DNA of 64,000 bases, taken from Pardosa pseudoannulata. Taxonomy: Eukaryota; Arthropoda; Arachnida; Araneae; Lycosidae. The stretch is taken from the NCBI GenBank assembly GCA_032207245.1, contig CM063502.1:114305230-114369229 (forward strand). The letters run 5' to 3'. Position numbers and translations under genes: made by a program. Below are positions 34,335-48,854 of this stretch, in pieces. Position 1 is the stretch's first letter; each line of letters begins with the position of its first letter. The notes under the pieces were generated by a model. It made no database searches and was not told the DNA's origin. It saw only the letters and a program-made list of their open reading frames with translations.

Positions 34335-35302
34335 CTAAAACAATAAATTAATTCAAATTATAAAACACCAGTATGATAATTAAATGCTTTGGCACAATTG
34401 TTATGTTAGTCACTGATTCATACATTTGTGCATAAATTATCAAATACAGAAATATAAATTCTAGAAAATAATACACAGAATCAACTACAGAGTATTTTTC
34501 TAGAGAATGTTTAAAGATAAAAAATTGTGTTAGAAAATTTAAACTAAAGACTTCCAGTTATCAGTTCTTGATACTACCATATTATATTTATTATTATAAT
34601 TTTTATACATTAAATTACTTTATAAACTTACTTTAAATATGGTTATATGGTAATAATAAACTTTTCAACTCTCTCTCTTTTTTTTAATCAAGAATAAAAT
34701 ATGCAATTTGAAAATTAAACTAGACTTTTAAAATTTATTTACATTTTATATTACTTTCATCAAAGAAATTTTAACTACTATTAAGAGGAAAATAAAATTA
34801 TGTGGCATACAAAATATTCAACTGTTTAGCTAAATTATATTTATGCAGAAAATTTTTAAGAAAATGTCTCAACATGATTTATATTAAAACTACCAAAAAA
34901 ATTAAACCCTTCATAAAAAAAGTAAATAGTATTTTTATACTATATATTTTTTTTATTCCACCCTTTTGAAAGTGTAAGTAAAAAGTAATACATAAACTGT
35001 ATTTTAAGATTTAAATAAAATTCACCATATATATTTCAATTTAAAAAATTACATAATTCTATAGGAACACTAAAACATTATTAGGTAATCTTTTCATTTC
35101 ATTCATTCTATATCATTAGCTAATTTGTCTTGTATTTTCTGGTAATTAAATAATAATCAAATTCACATAAAGAGGTCTGTAAATGTAGGAACAAATAATG
35201 TAATAATGATGCATAAGAATATAATATAATAAAATTATTAAAATATCTAAACTATATTATAGATATAATAAAAAAAATATAAAGCACACAAGACAATATT
35301 AC
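34335..35302. other. Intron
   Basis: AT-rich NHLRC2 intron with nothing recognisable. Confidence 0.7.
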
Positions 35303-35393
35303 TTTGATGGATCAGAATCCAAATCTAGAGCCCATATTTGATGAGAACCAGCTACAGCTATATACAGCACAGTTAGCTTATTTAAATCACGCC
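35303..35393 (-). CDS. NHLRC2 exon, NHL blade
   Basis: Acceptor CATAG|GG at 35393, donor AA|GTAATA after 35303; 91 nt. Two bases complete a Gly codon, then 29 codons, then two bases of an Asn codon. The translation LYIAVAGSHQIWALDLDS matches the LWIAMAGTHQIWALLLDS landmark of the family. Confidence 0.94.
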
Positions 35394-36308
35394 CTATGAC
35401 ATAATAAAAAATGTTAATTTATAAAACAAACTCTATGCAATCTACTTAAATTGTGGAACATAAAAAACACCTTCAATAACTTCAGATTATGTTATATTTG
35501 CTTTAGTTAAATAAGAAGTAATCTGTAATTATAAAAGTTAAAATTGTACTCTAATATCTTGTACGATTTTTTTTTTCACATATACACACAAACAAATTAA
35601 ACTATTTTGAGTAATAGTTGAACTACAAAGATTTCAATGACCTGAAGTTGAGGAATCAAAATCATTTCATCAATTATGAACATAGGCATAACTAAAAGGG
35701 AGGATCTGTCTCTGGACTGAGGGGGTTCTATATGGATCCTTCAACGTTTTAGAATTAAATATTTTCCATTCTTAAATGTGTTAAAAAAAAGTAAATAAAA
35801 ACATTTGCATACTCAGTCCATCAATGTGAGGACATCTTTATGATACTTTGTCTTTTTCTGATTTCAAAAGTGTACTTGAAACAGGTGTTAATTGAATATA
35901 GATGTGCAAACACATCTATCGACTATGATTTGTTCATATTTGACAAATGAAACTATCTTGACAGCTGAAAAACAAAAACTATGAAGAAGAGGGAAGTTGC
36001 TGTTTAAAAATTTTAGAATGTATTGTAAGAATACTTTGTTGTGTTGTAGCTCTTGGACTGTCCATGGATTGTGTCATAATCTGATCATCCACATGAACAA
36101 TCATTATTACATGTCCTTTAGTCTATGAATATGTGTGTGTGTAAATAATAAAAAGCCATTACTTGGATATTCACAAAACATATGCAGTATAACAAAATTT
36201 TGGGCTTACAAGCTGTTTGCTCTTTGATAGCCAGCAGATAATCAGTGGTATAAAGGGTAGGGAGCTCTGTCATACCATGGATGCTACTCCAAAAAATGAG
36301 CCAAATGG

Positions 36309-36353
<45 letters not shown>

Positions 36354-37515
36354 GAGGGAGTAATAAAAGGTATAATATTCCAGGCACTAGTTATGCTTCC
36401 TACGTAACTTATTAAGAGATGTTCCATTAAATAAATTCCTTAGCGCTGGAAATAGAAGTATCAAATGAAGCTTCAGATTTGCAGTTATAAATTTATCTCA
36501 AACTATACTTATATACATAAGCAATTTGTAAAACTGAGATCATGAAACTTAATTTTCCAGAAAACAACTTATAAATTGAACAAACCTTGTTTTTTAATGA
36601 AGAAAGGCTACCTTTGGACATGATCTTCTGGTACTACTAAATTTTGATATGTTTAACAATTTTATATTTAAATGGCATTTGAAAAGTATTGATAAGCTAT
36701 AATAAAAAGTCAATTATAAGAAAAATAAATTTGCAAATTTTCAGGCAATAAAATAAAAAGGTTATAGAAAATTAAACAGAATATTTAAAAAAAAACAAGT
36801 TACATTTTATTAGAGAATTATATTAAATATAAAAAAAATTACAGTTCCTGAGTATAAATCTTACATTATATTTTATTCATTTATGATTTTTAACCCTTTT
36901 GGAATGGCTGTATCTGCCACTGAAAATGTGTAGCAGAGGACAGGCACTTTGTGCTGCTCAGCTTAACTTTGAAAAAGAAAATTTTTGCAATAAAATTATT
37001 CCAGTTTTTCATACAATGAGAAATATGCTCACATAGTTATCAGAGTTAATTTTAAAACTTTATTATATTTTCTTTAAACATTCTATAAAATAATAAATTT
37101 TAGAATAAAATCCTATAGTTTGCATATTTTTTCTTTCTACACTGGCAGTTTAAAAAAAAAATATCTGCAGAATTTCCATGAGCTATTTTAATTTTAATAA
37201 GGTTTTTACACTGCTATCAAAAGTAAAATGCCAGATTTTGAGGAAAACAACTTATGTAATGGTTGTTGAAAAACTGAGTTGTAAGCATACTGTTGGTGCA
37301 TGCATTTTTAAATTAAGCTTTCTGATTACTACAACCAAAATAATTAAACCAAAGACACTCGTTTTCACAGGTGTCTATTCTGAAAGTTTGAAGTATAAAA
37401 AGTTCTTAAAGCATAACAAAAATATTTTGATAAATGATAAGTAATATTTATCGTAACACTGGCTAAAAACAAAGAGGAATAAATAAAACCTCTAAAACAA
37501 GATATTAGTCTTTGT

Positions 37516-37554
<39 letters not shown>

Positions 37555-38928
37555 GAAGCACCAAGATTACATGCATATCATCTGTCACGATTCTAGAGTT
37601 AGCAGTATATATTTATAAGATTCACCCTCAGGATTTTTGCTTTAATATACTAATTTAATGTTCTATCTAAAATTTACTATACACCTGTCCTCAATCAGTT
37701 TAATAGTAAATGTATATATTATACATGAGAATGTGTGGCATCCATAAGTTACTTTTGCAAGCTCCATATAAAAACTAGCCCTTGTATTTACAGATTACAA
37801 CAATTTGAAAATCAATTAAATGATATTGATGCTTTATTCATTTTTATAACACAACATCAAATCCACTCATTTATTCATTGAAATATATGCATTTTGAATC
37901 TTACAAAGAGTTTGAAGAAATGAAAGGATTTGGAAAGTTTTAATTTTGATATTGTACTCTGGCTATTCTAACTGATAGTAACAATAAAAAGATCTTCATA
38001 TGTGATCTTAAACATATCTACAATTTACAAAGCAATTCCTTAAATTTTCATATTAACTTGAAAGATCTTAAGTATCAAATGGAGTTATGCAATGTTCAGG
38101 TGGGCACATTATTATTATTACATCTTTGGAGTATCAGGAATACAGATCATCTAACTTTCAGATAAAGAAAAATATTTCATGACAAAATTCTCAGTTTTAA
38201 ATTATTTCTATATTTGGAAGTAGTAACTACGAGTTTACCTTCACTGAAGTGATTCATTCCTTGGAAGCCAGACAAAACATACAACTTAAGATAATTAAAT
38301 GTGCCAGTGTTTGGGATATGTTATTTGAGGTAAAGTAAGATGGTTTTGATGAGCCAGCAAGTAGATAGCAGTGAAAATGTTAAAGATTCTACTTTTGAAA
38401 ACAAAATTTGACTTGTAACAAGTATCAATACGGACATAAAAAGAATTTGTAATTCAAATCAATAATTCATGTTTCTAAAGCTCTCATTCAGATTTTACAT
38501 ATGTTTTTATTACATTAAAAAAAAATTATTTTTACATTTATCTTCATGTAAAAAAAAAAAAAAAAAAAAAATTAGTAAAATTGCCATCATTTTTAATTGT
38601 ACCCTTCTTTAACCTCCATAATATATGTAGACAGTAAGCTACCCTATAAAGTAACATAAGAGAAGTTAGAGCAGTCTTAGAGATAAAAGACTAGATTTAA
38701 ACAAAGTCTGCAATTTAATTTATATAATATTAGCAGACAAGGGCTATAAAAGGCTTTTGTGTCCCATTTTGTGTCCATTTTACATATGTAAAATGACTTT
38801 TGTATCAACTATTATCAATGAATAATTATTTTACAAAATTTGAACAGTGTGAACAATAAGAACAGAATATGAATATTCTAATTTATGTAATATGATCTTT
38901 CACAAAAATCACTGAAGATTTTAGCTAC
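35394..38928. other. Intron with microsatellites
   Basis: NHLRC2 intron. Holds a (TA)n tract at 36310-36350 and A-runs at 37520-37551 and 38550-38571. Open frames here come from low-complexity sequence. Confidence 0.7.
36310..36350. repeat. (TA)n microsatellite
   Basis: About 20 TA units. Confidence 0.95.
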
Positions 38929-39028
38929 CTAATTTAGGTCCAACACAAACATCCCAAGGAGACTGAAAAGTAGCCTTAGTATCTTCATACCTGAACACTG
39001 TAGTAACAATCTTATTTTCAAAATCCAC
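38929..39028 (-). CDS. NHLRC2 exon, NHL blade
   Basis: Acceptor TGTAG|GTG at 39028, donor TTAG|GTAGCT after 38929; 100 nt, 33 codons plus one base. The translation VDFENKIVTTVFRYEDTK runs into FQSPWDVCVGP. SPWDV is a conserved family landmark. The loop between the TV motif and SPWDV is shorter than in vertebrates and lacks the AGxGxQG run. Confidence 0.9.
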
Positions 39029-40862
39029 CTACATGAAATTATGAAAAAATAAATAAATAAATAAATAAAATAAAACAACTTGTGTATGCTTTTTAAAAAA
39101 AAATATGATCTAAGAATATCAAAATTATTTAAATCAGTTTCATTATAATTTCAGTCATATAAAGTTATATAAATTCTTTGTATATAAAACAAAAGTTAAT
39201 AAAAATTAGCATGTAAATTATTAACTCCTAATAATTTAGAAGTTTTATTTTTCAGAATTATCCAAAACATTTTAATACATCTGTTAAAGACAAATCAACA
39301 GAATGCAAAGTTAGGGGCTTTTTTGTCATTAATATAGTACAGAAAAAATATTTACACTTGAAGATACACAATGCTCAAAATAAAATATATTTTTATACTT
39401 AAAATGGCATATACATAAAAGATATGATTCAAACTTAATGTTATGCTACAGTATAAATAATATACTATGCATATGCATTGTCCATATCCAATAAGTAATA
39501 ATAAAAGCTTTGACAAAAGTGAATTTTTAAAATTGTTACACATATTAACCACTAACAAAAATAATGAAATTTCATGTTTTTGTCTTTAAAAAATAGCATT
39601 AAAATGAAGCATGACAAACTTCAAATTTTATAAACTTGATTATACTCAGATGATATAGAAAAGATTTTTTTTATTGAAAAATGACATGTAATTTAAAATT
39701 TCCTCTTTATGTAAGATATCTTTTCATCCTAAAATTTAATTTCACAACAAATTAAACTTAATCTTTAAAATACTTGTATGTCAAACTGAGCAATTTTCAG
39801 AGAAACTTGACAGAGCAGTTATCCCATTAACACCTGAATCATTAGTACCAAATATAATATATAATTAATATCTTAAAGCTAAGTTATTATGAACTGCACA
39901 GAGTAAAACAAATATGAAGTTTAAGCAACTTTGAATATCCTCACTGGACTATCTATCATATATCACTTCTGACTATCCTCATTGGTGATCAGCTGTCATT
40001 TTAAATATCATAGGGTACCATTTATAAAAAATCTGATATGAACACATTATGATTTCCTTGTACATCTATTATATATATCCTTTTTTATTTTATATGTGTC
40101 ATCAGAATTATCATTTACATATTCTCTTCAAAATTCAAAGTAGCTTTTGTTTCTCAAGGTAACCCTGTGTCTGAGTAGACTTAAGTACTGTCATTTATCC
40201 CCAGTATTAATATTCATTATAAAGACATCATTATACAGAAATTTCATTCTAAATCTAAATTTTTAGTCACCTCAATACTTTCTTCACTCTGTACAAGAAA
40301 TCAATAAACAGTAAAAATTCAAAAATACTCTCAGCAAATAATAGACTTTTATTTTTGTTTTCTAAAAATGTACTTGAAAAGTACTGTTTCTGTTTGAATA
40401 GCATTGTTGCAACTGTGCATGAATGCTAATATTTTTGAGTTGCATTGTTGTATATTGGTAGCATCAATGGCCATTACATCAAGATTTTTTTTGTTATACA
40501 AAATACATACAAATAAAAAATAAAATATTGGGCAATAAAAAATTGGAAGTATACAAATAAATGTTAGAGTAGTTCTAGGTACAAAATTTCAATATTTTAG
40601 AGCTAACCACTTTTTAGTTGTGTCCTACAACATTTATATATGTTATATACAGAGTAGATTACAAACAAAAGGTGAGGTGCACAACTAGATAATATGAGTC
40701 CTAAATACAAAATTTTACCATTTTATGACTAATCATTTTTGAGTTATGCTACACAGTGTCAATATATATTATGTTAAAATTTTATCAATATATTGTCACG
40801 TTGATGTTAGGGAAACAGACAAGGCACACAAATAGCGGGATGTAAATATTTAGGAATATCAC

Positions 40863-40997
40863 CTTTCGAATACTGTGATTTCCAGTATCAGCAACATACA
40901 GAAAACCATTATAGAAAACAGTACCATTAGGAGCATTAAATGATGCTGAATAAAAAAAGCCATCTTCACAACCACTCATGCCAGAGCCCACAATTTC
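40863..40997 (-). CDS. NHLRC2 exon, NHL blade
   Basis: Acceptor CTCAG|GAA at 40997, donor AAG|GTGATA after 40863; 135 nt, 45 codons, phase 0 both sides. Contains GCEDGFFYSASFNAPNGTVF and FLYVADTGNHSIRK, a textbook NHL core (VADTxNHxIRK). The GTGATA donor is weaker than those of neighbouring exons. Confidence 0.95.
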
Positions 40998-42803
40998 CTG
41001 AGAAGAAATAAATTTTTACATAATTTCACAAGAGTCCAAAGTACACACAATAAATTCACACAGAAAAAAAATAATAAAATTGAAAAAACAAATTTAAATT
41101 GTACATAACATAAGGTTAATGTATAAATACATACACTTTACATGCTGAATGATAATTTTTAAACAATTGAAACATGCACTTGTCAACGTATCATTTCTGA
41201 ACACTTTACAATTTCAGAAAAAATCATATTTAAACTAAAATGTTGCAGATTTATAAATGAATTTTAGTACATAATAGTTTGCCATAAAATGTAAGCATAA
41301 TTTTTTCTTTTTTTTTAGGGTTTTAGGTTTTTTAATGTTTAAACTGTTTTTTCTCATCTAAATGCAGTAGTTTAAATTTATATACAGCAGAAAACTTTAA
41401 AACTTCAGACAAAGATAATTGTATAAATAAGCCAAGAAAACAGGTTATTTGAAAAGAAAAATTGACAAAATATGTTTATTAGATATTTGCATTCTCCTTA
41501 ATAAAATGGTTTAACAATAAATTTATATCTTACACTTTGAAATCAAACAATAAACTTTTATCCTACACTTTGAAGTATTTCAAAATTGTTCTATCTTAGC
41601 ACACAAACATGCAATACTATTAGAATTCATATATATGCAGCCAAAATGCACAAGCTGGTAGGTTGAAAGTTATATAATATATCATTAAAAACACAAACAC
41701 TTATAAAATTTGTGTAAAACTATTTAATTAAAAACTATTTTTTCAATTAACAAGGTTAAAACACCTTCCTAAAAATAAAATATAGTTTAGGATAAACCCA
41801 GAATACTGAACAATTTGTATGTAAATTACTAAAATTTTCTATAAATATTACTGTGGTAGTAAAATCTTATCACACCAGACCACATTTAAGAAAACTATAG
41901 AATAAATGTACATAGGAAATATGCTGAGTGACACTAAAAAGTGTCAAGATAGGCAAGCGGAGACAAAACTTAAAAAAAAAAAATATGTAGATTTATTTAG
42001 CAAGAAAAGCTCAGCCAGTCTGCCTCCAAATATCACAAAATTATATTTAAAACATGTCAGGACAGAGTTGGTTATCTGATTAGAAAAGTTGAAAGAGATC
42101 ATTAGGGAATGCTAATGACATCACCATACATGTACAGATTTTATATAAGAAGGTTATATAAGAAAATCTGAACAGACATAAAAATATGTCTTGATGACTT
42201 GGTACTCACCAACAGGGTTACTATAAATTAGAAATAAAATGGGAATTTAGCCAAAGGACATAAAAAATTGTCTTTTCATAATAGAATCACAAAAAAATTA
42301 CAGAATGTAATTGTAATTAAAATTGTATAAAAAAAAATCATTATACCCATATATATAGGCATATATGCACACACACATTCATAATTAAATTACATCAAAA
42401 ATTCATCTAAATAATTACAGATTATGTGAATTCAAGGCAAAATGAGAATGTTCTCTGTCTGAACTACAGCTAATAAACAATCTAAAGTTAAAATAAGAAA
42501 AATAAAGTATAACAAACATTGAAAAGTGTAGTAAAATACTGTTGATACAAATACTGCTATAAAAAAAGCATAAAATCTCAAAATTTTTTTAAAGTAGGAC
42601 AAATTAAATCATAGAAATACAAAGGAGAATAACATAAAATTTAATCTTTTAAGCAAGTATTTAATATTTTTTTTAAATATCCAATTATCTTTCAGATAAC
42701 TTATGGTATTCTCCTTCCATATTAAAAAACTAATAAGAACTAGGCTATACATGAAAATTATACAGCACTGTAGTTTTTCTGTGAATTTAGTCTATATGGA
42801 ATA

Positions 42804-43310
42804 CAGACATGCCAATATTCAGGCACTTGTGTCCGGAGCAACTGCATGGTTTGAAATTTTAACATGTTAATTACAGATTATACATAAGTACAAATCTTAT
42901 TGGTTTCTGATTCATTACAGCATGATGCATTTAAAAATTTATGAGTAACTTTTTTTAGCTTCAGCAACATATTTTTAAGAACAGTATTTCTTATAGCAAC
43001 ATTGACCCTGATTAAAATATTTTCATTTTTCTATCCTCTTGAATTCTAGAGTTTTGTCTACTCAAATTTGACCTAAATTCAATGTGGTTTTTCCGCACAG
43101 TACTGAAAACTTTTAACATGCAGCATTACTATATGAAAAAAGTAATATTCAGCATTATTTTTTGCAAAACTTTGTATTTAATTGTTCAATTAATCTTTTA
43201 GCTGTTTAAAAGCTTTATTTTCCAGTGCAATCTGAGGAGTTTCCGGAGTTATCAAATTTTCTCATTTCTCCGGAGCTGCTCCGGAGAATCCGGAGTAGTT
43301 GGCATGTCCG
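42804..43310. mobile_element. Candidate MITE with inverted ends
   Basis: The left end reads CAGACATGCCAA; the right end, reversed, reads CCGGACATGCCAACTACTCC. CCGGAG motifs occur inside both ends. A perfect 9-bp-arm palindrome (TCTCCGGAG, loop CTG) sits at 43267-43287. No clear target duplication was seen. Confidence 0.45.
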
Positions 43311-44903
43311 GGAACATAATACTTTTTGTTTTACTAAATACACATATATGTACCATACATCAAAACTGAAATTCAACTGAAAGAAAATTATTATTTCCAG
43401 TATACCTTAACTAAAGTAGCAGACTGTTAATAAATAATTTACTGCTTTAGATTCCTAATAAACAATGCATGTAAAATAAACTTAAGTTGTAATGCATGTT
43501 TAACAATTATTCTTGACAAATTTGTCATCATAAATAGGCCTTTGATCCAATAAATTCATATCATTTTTACTATGAAAGTTCAACTTTCAAGCAAATATCT
43601 CAGCCGAATTAAATAACAACATAAATTAAAATTCACCCCATCTTAAGTTATAAACATCACTGATTATACATGTCAGAATATACAACTTAAATCTGTTAGA
43701 AACATGACCCACAGATAGCAGCCCAAATATCTTCAAGCTAAGGTTCCTGACCAGAGTATAAAAAAGTTCTGGAAAGTAGATAATTAGTTGAGTTTAATCA
43801 AAATATAACTAGAGAATTTTTTGGGTAGAATTGAATTTCTGAACACTTTCTTTAAAGACTAAAGCATCTTTACTTTACCAAAAAATTTATTCAAAAATAA
43901 TAAGAAAATTTATCATAAAAAAAATAAAGATACTATCAATGAACTGAACATTTAAATTATTCATGACTATAATTTTTTTTCATAAACTATGTTTTATGTA
44001 CTATTTACCAAATCTGGTGAATATGCAGAATGAATCATGATCACAAAGCTGGATAACCACAATAACTAAAAGTACTATCATTTGAAGTAAATTCATTTTC
44101 TGAACCTTTCCTTTATAAAGACTAATGATTTCTCATATTTTAAAAAAATAATATAATTCAGAAAAATAGAGAAATTCACCATGGAAAATATATTTTTAAA
44201 AAATCTGTGAAATATGAAAATTAAAAAGAAAGATAGTCAAGTTTTTAATGTATTATAAAACTTGTTTTTCTTAAAATATGTATTATTTACCAAATATGGT
44301 AAATAAGCAAAATAACTTAATAACAAAAGTCCGATACTAGTAGTGGTAAGAAAACTAAACAGAATTAAGGCATTAATAAGATAAGTCTTTAAAAGTTGAT
44401 AAACTTAAGATTAAATTAAGAGTTATGACATTTTGTGCAATGTTTCCCAAAACTGAAACTTAGAAAGTAGTGACATAAAATATGCATTTTCTCCTACTAT
44501 TTAATTACAGTAAAAAATACTGCTAGATTATTCAAAGTACAAAACTTAAGCTAAAAATTCAAAGTTCTAAAATATATAATTATTTAATATAGATACGAGT
44601 TTAAACAGCAAACTAATTCCTTTTAGTATTTAATAAAAGAATTTAAAATTTATTTTCATCTAACAACATAAATGATAGGAGTAAATATAACAAAAATATC
44701 TAAAAGTTAGTTTTATATATTTTACATTTAAATAATCAACAGCATTTAAGATTTTTCAGAATTCAGCCTCATTTATATTTTGTTTTAAAAGTTATTATAA
44801 AACAATATGTAATTCTGGGGACAAATATTTTACAAGTATTCATATCAGTACTTTAATTGATAAAATCTGAGGTAACAATTTTATATAATTAGTAATTACC
44901 TAA

Positions 44904-44906
<3 letters not shown>

Positions 44907-44967
<61 letters not shown>
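44907..44967. repeat. (TA)n microsatellite
   Basis: About 30 TA units. Confidence 0.95.
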
Positions 44968-44971
<4 letters not shown>

Positions 44972-47900
44972 GATAGCCAAAAAGTTTATAAAATACATAA
45001 ATCAATTGTGTTTCATATATTTAAATCATGCTAGAGGTAATTAAGGAAAAATTAAAGCATTTATACTTAAAGGAAGTTAATTCTCTTTGAATTCTGATAT
45101 TCAAACTATTTGTATTAATCCTATATATTTTTCACACCAAAATTAAAATAATCCTGTTAAATATCTGTATATTCTCTTAGACAAGATTTTTGTATTAAAA
45201 AACAATATAATCCATCTTATTTTAAAAACATCAATTCCTTTATTTAAAAAAAAAAATTTTTTTTAAACTATGAATTCAAGTTAGAGTTACTTTTAAATCA
45301 CTGAGGAATTGAAAATTGAGATTTTTTTTTGCAGGTAAAATATATTTTTATAACTACATAAGCCATATTATGAAATCTTTATAGTTTTATTATGAATTTA
45401 TGTTTATCAAATTTTGAAAATTTTTCATAGAGCTTTATAGCTAATAGCATTAAGCCAAAGTAATTATTCTCACTTGCTCTAAGAATATTTTTGTTTGTTT
45501 CATAATTTGTAAATACAGTGATTAATTATTGATGAATACCACAACTGGCTTCTGCACCTCCATTATGAGATTCTATTGGGCTTAATTGTGCACCTGTGCT
45601 AAAATGAGTTCTATAGACCTGGGGTATTCAACCTTTTAACCATGAAGGGTGACTATACATAAACCTAGACATAAGCCAAACTTTCAATTCTAGACAATGA
45701 CTGGGCTTCTACTTGATAAAACCAAATATCCAGTTTTTTATGCAAAAATGGTGGAATTTTAATGATTGCTTTATTCACTACTCGCTCTATTACAGTATTT
45801 TATTTTTACTTTCTGCAGTCATCATAAGTAAGTTAAATGGTCATGAGTCACTAGCTGTAGTTTTGAGATGCAGCAACAATAAAATATGCATGTAAAAACT
45901 ATCTAATTTAAAGTTGTTTGATTAAAATAAGAATCAAACCATAAAATCAAATACAACATATTTATTTTTAACTCTCGTAACCCTACTCTGGTTTAGTTTT
46001 TTAAATCTATGAAATAACAATTGTTACCATCAACAAAAAGTAAAACCTTTACAAAAATTTATAAAATAACATCTACAATTATTACAATATTTCTGAGTCA
46101 CTTTTAAATTAATTATTTTCATTTAAATTATGTATTTAAATTAATTATGCCATTACAAACTCATTTCATTTAGGCATTTTTTGAAAAAAATTGTGAAAAT
46201 TATATATTTGCTTCCATATAAACCTGTATCTACAAAATTTAAGGATTAAATAAATCAAAAAACTAATATCTAAAATAATAAACAAATTTTTTAAAACCCT
46301 TTAGCAGCTTTTTCTGAAGAAATAAAAAATAATATATGATCCATTCTAATTTAGTCAATTATCCTTCCAATAGCCTAAATATGTTTGTGGTTAATTGTAT
46401 TACATGATTTTGTTATATAAAACTTTTAACTCAGTTACACATGTGCCCAATTGAACGTTAAATATATATTATGTCTTTATAGGAGAAAGATGGTCAAAAA
46501 AAATATTCACATTTTTGTAAGAGGGATATAGACTGTCCACCCCTGTCATATATGAATGAGGTTCCACAAAAATTAACAGGCCTGACAAATGAAGATTTTA
46601 AAAAAAAATCCTTCTGTTCTTATTAGTATGCAACAGACTTAATTGATAATTCATACTGTTAATAAACCAGTAAAATAATCTTAAAGACAATGCATACTTA
46701 TTAACTGAATGAAATATGCCTCCATGAATTTATTATCGCTTTAGAACTTTATTTAAGGTTACCCATGACCAAAGTGATAGCCAAGAAAAGTTTCTTAAGT
46801 TAAAATTTATAAAATATTACTTAAGAAGTAAAAGTCTCAATTTTAAATATTAAACATAAAAAGCTCTAAAAGTAAACATCAGTACAGTGGTAGAAACATT
46901 TATGATTAAGAAAAAAACTTGGAGACTATTTTAGTTCAAGTGGTTAAAGTAAAAATGGTCTTAAACTCAGACACTGAATTTTAATAATTTTATGAATTAT
47001 AAGAAAAAAATTTCTATTTTTTTCTTTCTGAAAATATAGCAAATGACTTTATTCTTTTGATAATTTATTGTGTCAGTAGTAGAGGGTTCAACACTTTTAT
47101 CTAAATAATTAACTGTTTACTTGCTAATGTTCCAATATTAGAACATGACATTTTACTAACAATTCCCCTAAGGAATGATTCTTAAAATACAAACTTTTTA
47201 TCCTTGCAATTAAACATACTCTGAAGTATTTTTTATCACTTGAATGAATTTTTATACTTATAAATTTTTTTTTAATAAATATTAGAATTTAAGGATTTTT
47301 TCATCTTTATGACACAATCTCTAGGAAAATTCACCAAAAATCTCTTATCATAGATGTGCCTAAACTTACATGAAACAAACTGATTTTTGAATAAAAGCTA
47401 TTATATGGTAAGTTACTCACAAAAAAATCTATTTAGTTTTAAAAATAACTTACTTTTTTGAAAAACTTAACTTGAAACAACAATGTTCCAAAAATGGAAC
47501 ATACAAAATTTTATTTTTTAATTTAAAATGTTCTTGTGGATAAAAGATTTAAATGATCCTAATTCCAAAAACATTACATGAAAGCTATTATCTATTTAGT
47601 TCAATGGTTTACATAAATCCTATTAATAAATGATTTATTTAACTATTCAAGTATTCAGTTAAATAAATCAGCTATATAATATAGCTTAAAAGAAAAAAAC
47701 ATACAAAAATAGATTATAAAAAGCTGGAACTGAACTGAACTGAACAATGAAAAAAATGTAAAACATTACTTTTTTAGTACTGTCTCAAACATTTTATGGG
47801 AGAGCCCAAAGTAGTTATTACTTCTATTTATGGTCTATTAGATTAAAAGCCCTTGTACAATCACTGACTCATTAAATACAATAAATCTTTTAAAACAAAA

Positions 47901-48582
47901 GAAAACCCATATGAATAATGCAACTATTATCTTCAAATGTGACTTTTGAGATAAATATAATACTGATAAAATATATCAATTTATTTAGAACTTCTTAACC
48001 AATACATTTTTCTAAATAACTACAAGTGTATTGATTCCTGTAATCAGTTAAAAATGTTCCACAATATCTTATAATGAAAACTACAGCTTAAGAAATAAAA
48101 AATACCTATACTTGTCAACCCATACAAATATTTCAAATGCAATGAAGTATATAAAATTTAATCAATGTCTCTTAATGAAAACAAAATGTTTCTTTTATGG
48201 TACGGTTAAATAGAATAGTAGAATTATACATATACCTGTATAAGCAAGAAATTAACAAATTTTATTTCTTCAATGAAATTTTTGTTATATCAATATACTG
48301 TTTTTTAATACTATCTGGTTATTTTTTTATATTAAGACAAAAGTTTAAATCGCAAAATACTTTCCGCTCTCTTTTAAAACAACACAATTTAAGAAGTTGT
48401 ATTTTTTTTTTTTAAATAAACAAAAAAAATCATAAATTCTGATTTCTGTGGTGGCAGCTATTGGCAGAATAAGATAATTTTTATCACATGTTAACATTTG
48501 GCTTTGTCAGGCACAAAAATAAAATTTCATAAAAAATATATAATAAAACAAACTTTAAAATAACTTAATTGGAGGACTTTAC

Positions 48583-48854
48583 CTGAACTTTTAAGTCTTT
48601 TGACATCAATAATAGACGATTATGTCCTGTATCAGAGACAACTACACACTTATTACCATTAGTAGTGACACTACCGGGAAACAACAAGCCAGTTTCTATT
48701 GTTTTAGGCTCTTCTAATGGTAAAATTGGAAGAGGAGATGAATCCAAATCAACTGAGCAGAATTCAAAATATTTTAGAACATGATGGCACAAAAACGAGA
48801 GTTTATCAATTTGGGCTTCTCCAACCAGAATAAACAGAAGGGTATGTCCGGGAC
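48583..48854 (-). CDS. NHLRC2 exon, end of thioredoxin-like domain and first NHL blade
   Basis: Acceptor CTTAG|GTC at 48854, donor CAG|GTAAAG after 48583; 272 nt, two bases completing Gly plus 90 codons. GPGHTLLFILVGEAQIDKLS corresponds to the last strands of the thioredoxin fold (GNMLFSLIGEGHKDKL in human, from memory). A linker rich in Pro and Leu follows, then GLLFPGSVTT and CVVVSDTGHNRLLLMS, the first NHL repeat. Confidence 0.95.

Larger units (their letters stand above)
40998..48582. other. Large intron
   Basis: 7.6 kb of AT-rich intron. Contains a candidate MITE at about 42804-43310 and a long TA tract at 44907-44967. No other gene was seen. Confidence 0.7.

Noticed and set aside
36890..38385. 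A second piggyBac-type element (TTAACCCTTTT at the left, TTAACATTTT reversed at the right)
   Set aside because: Similarity of the ends does not extend beyond about ten bases, and TTAA is very common in this AT-rich DNA.
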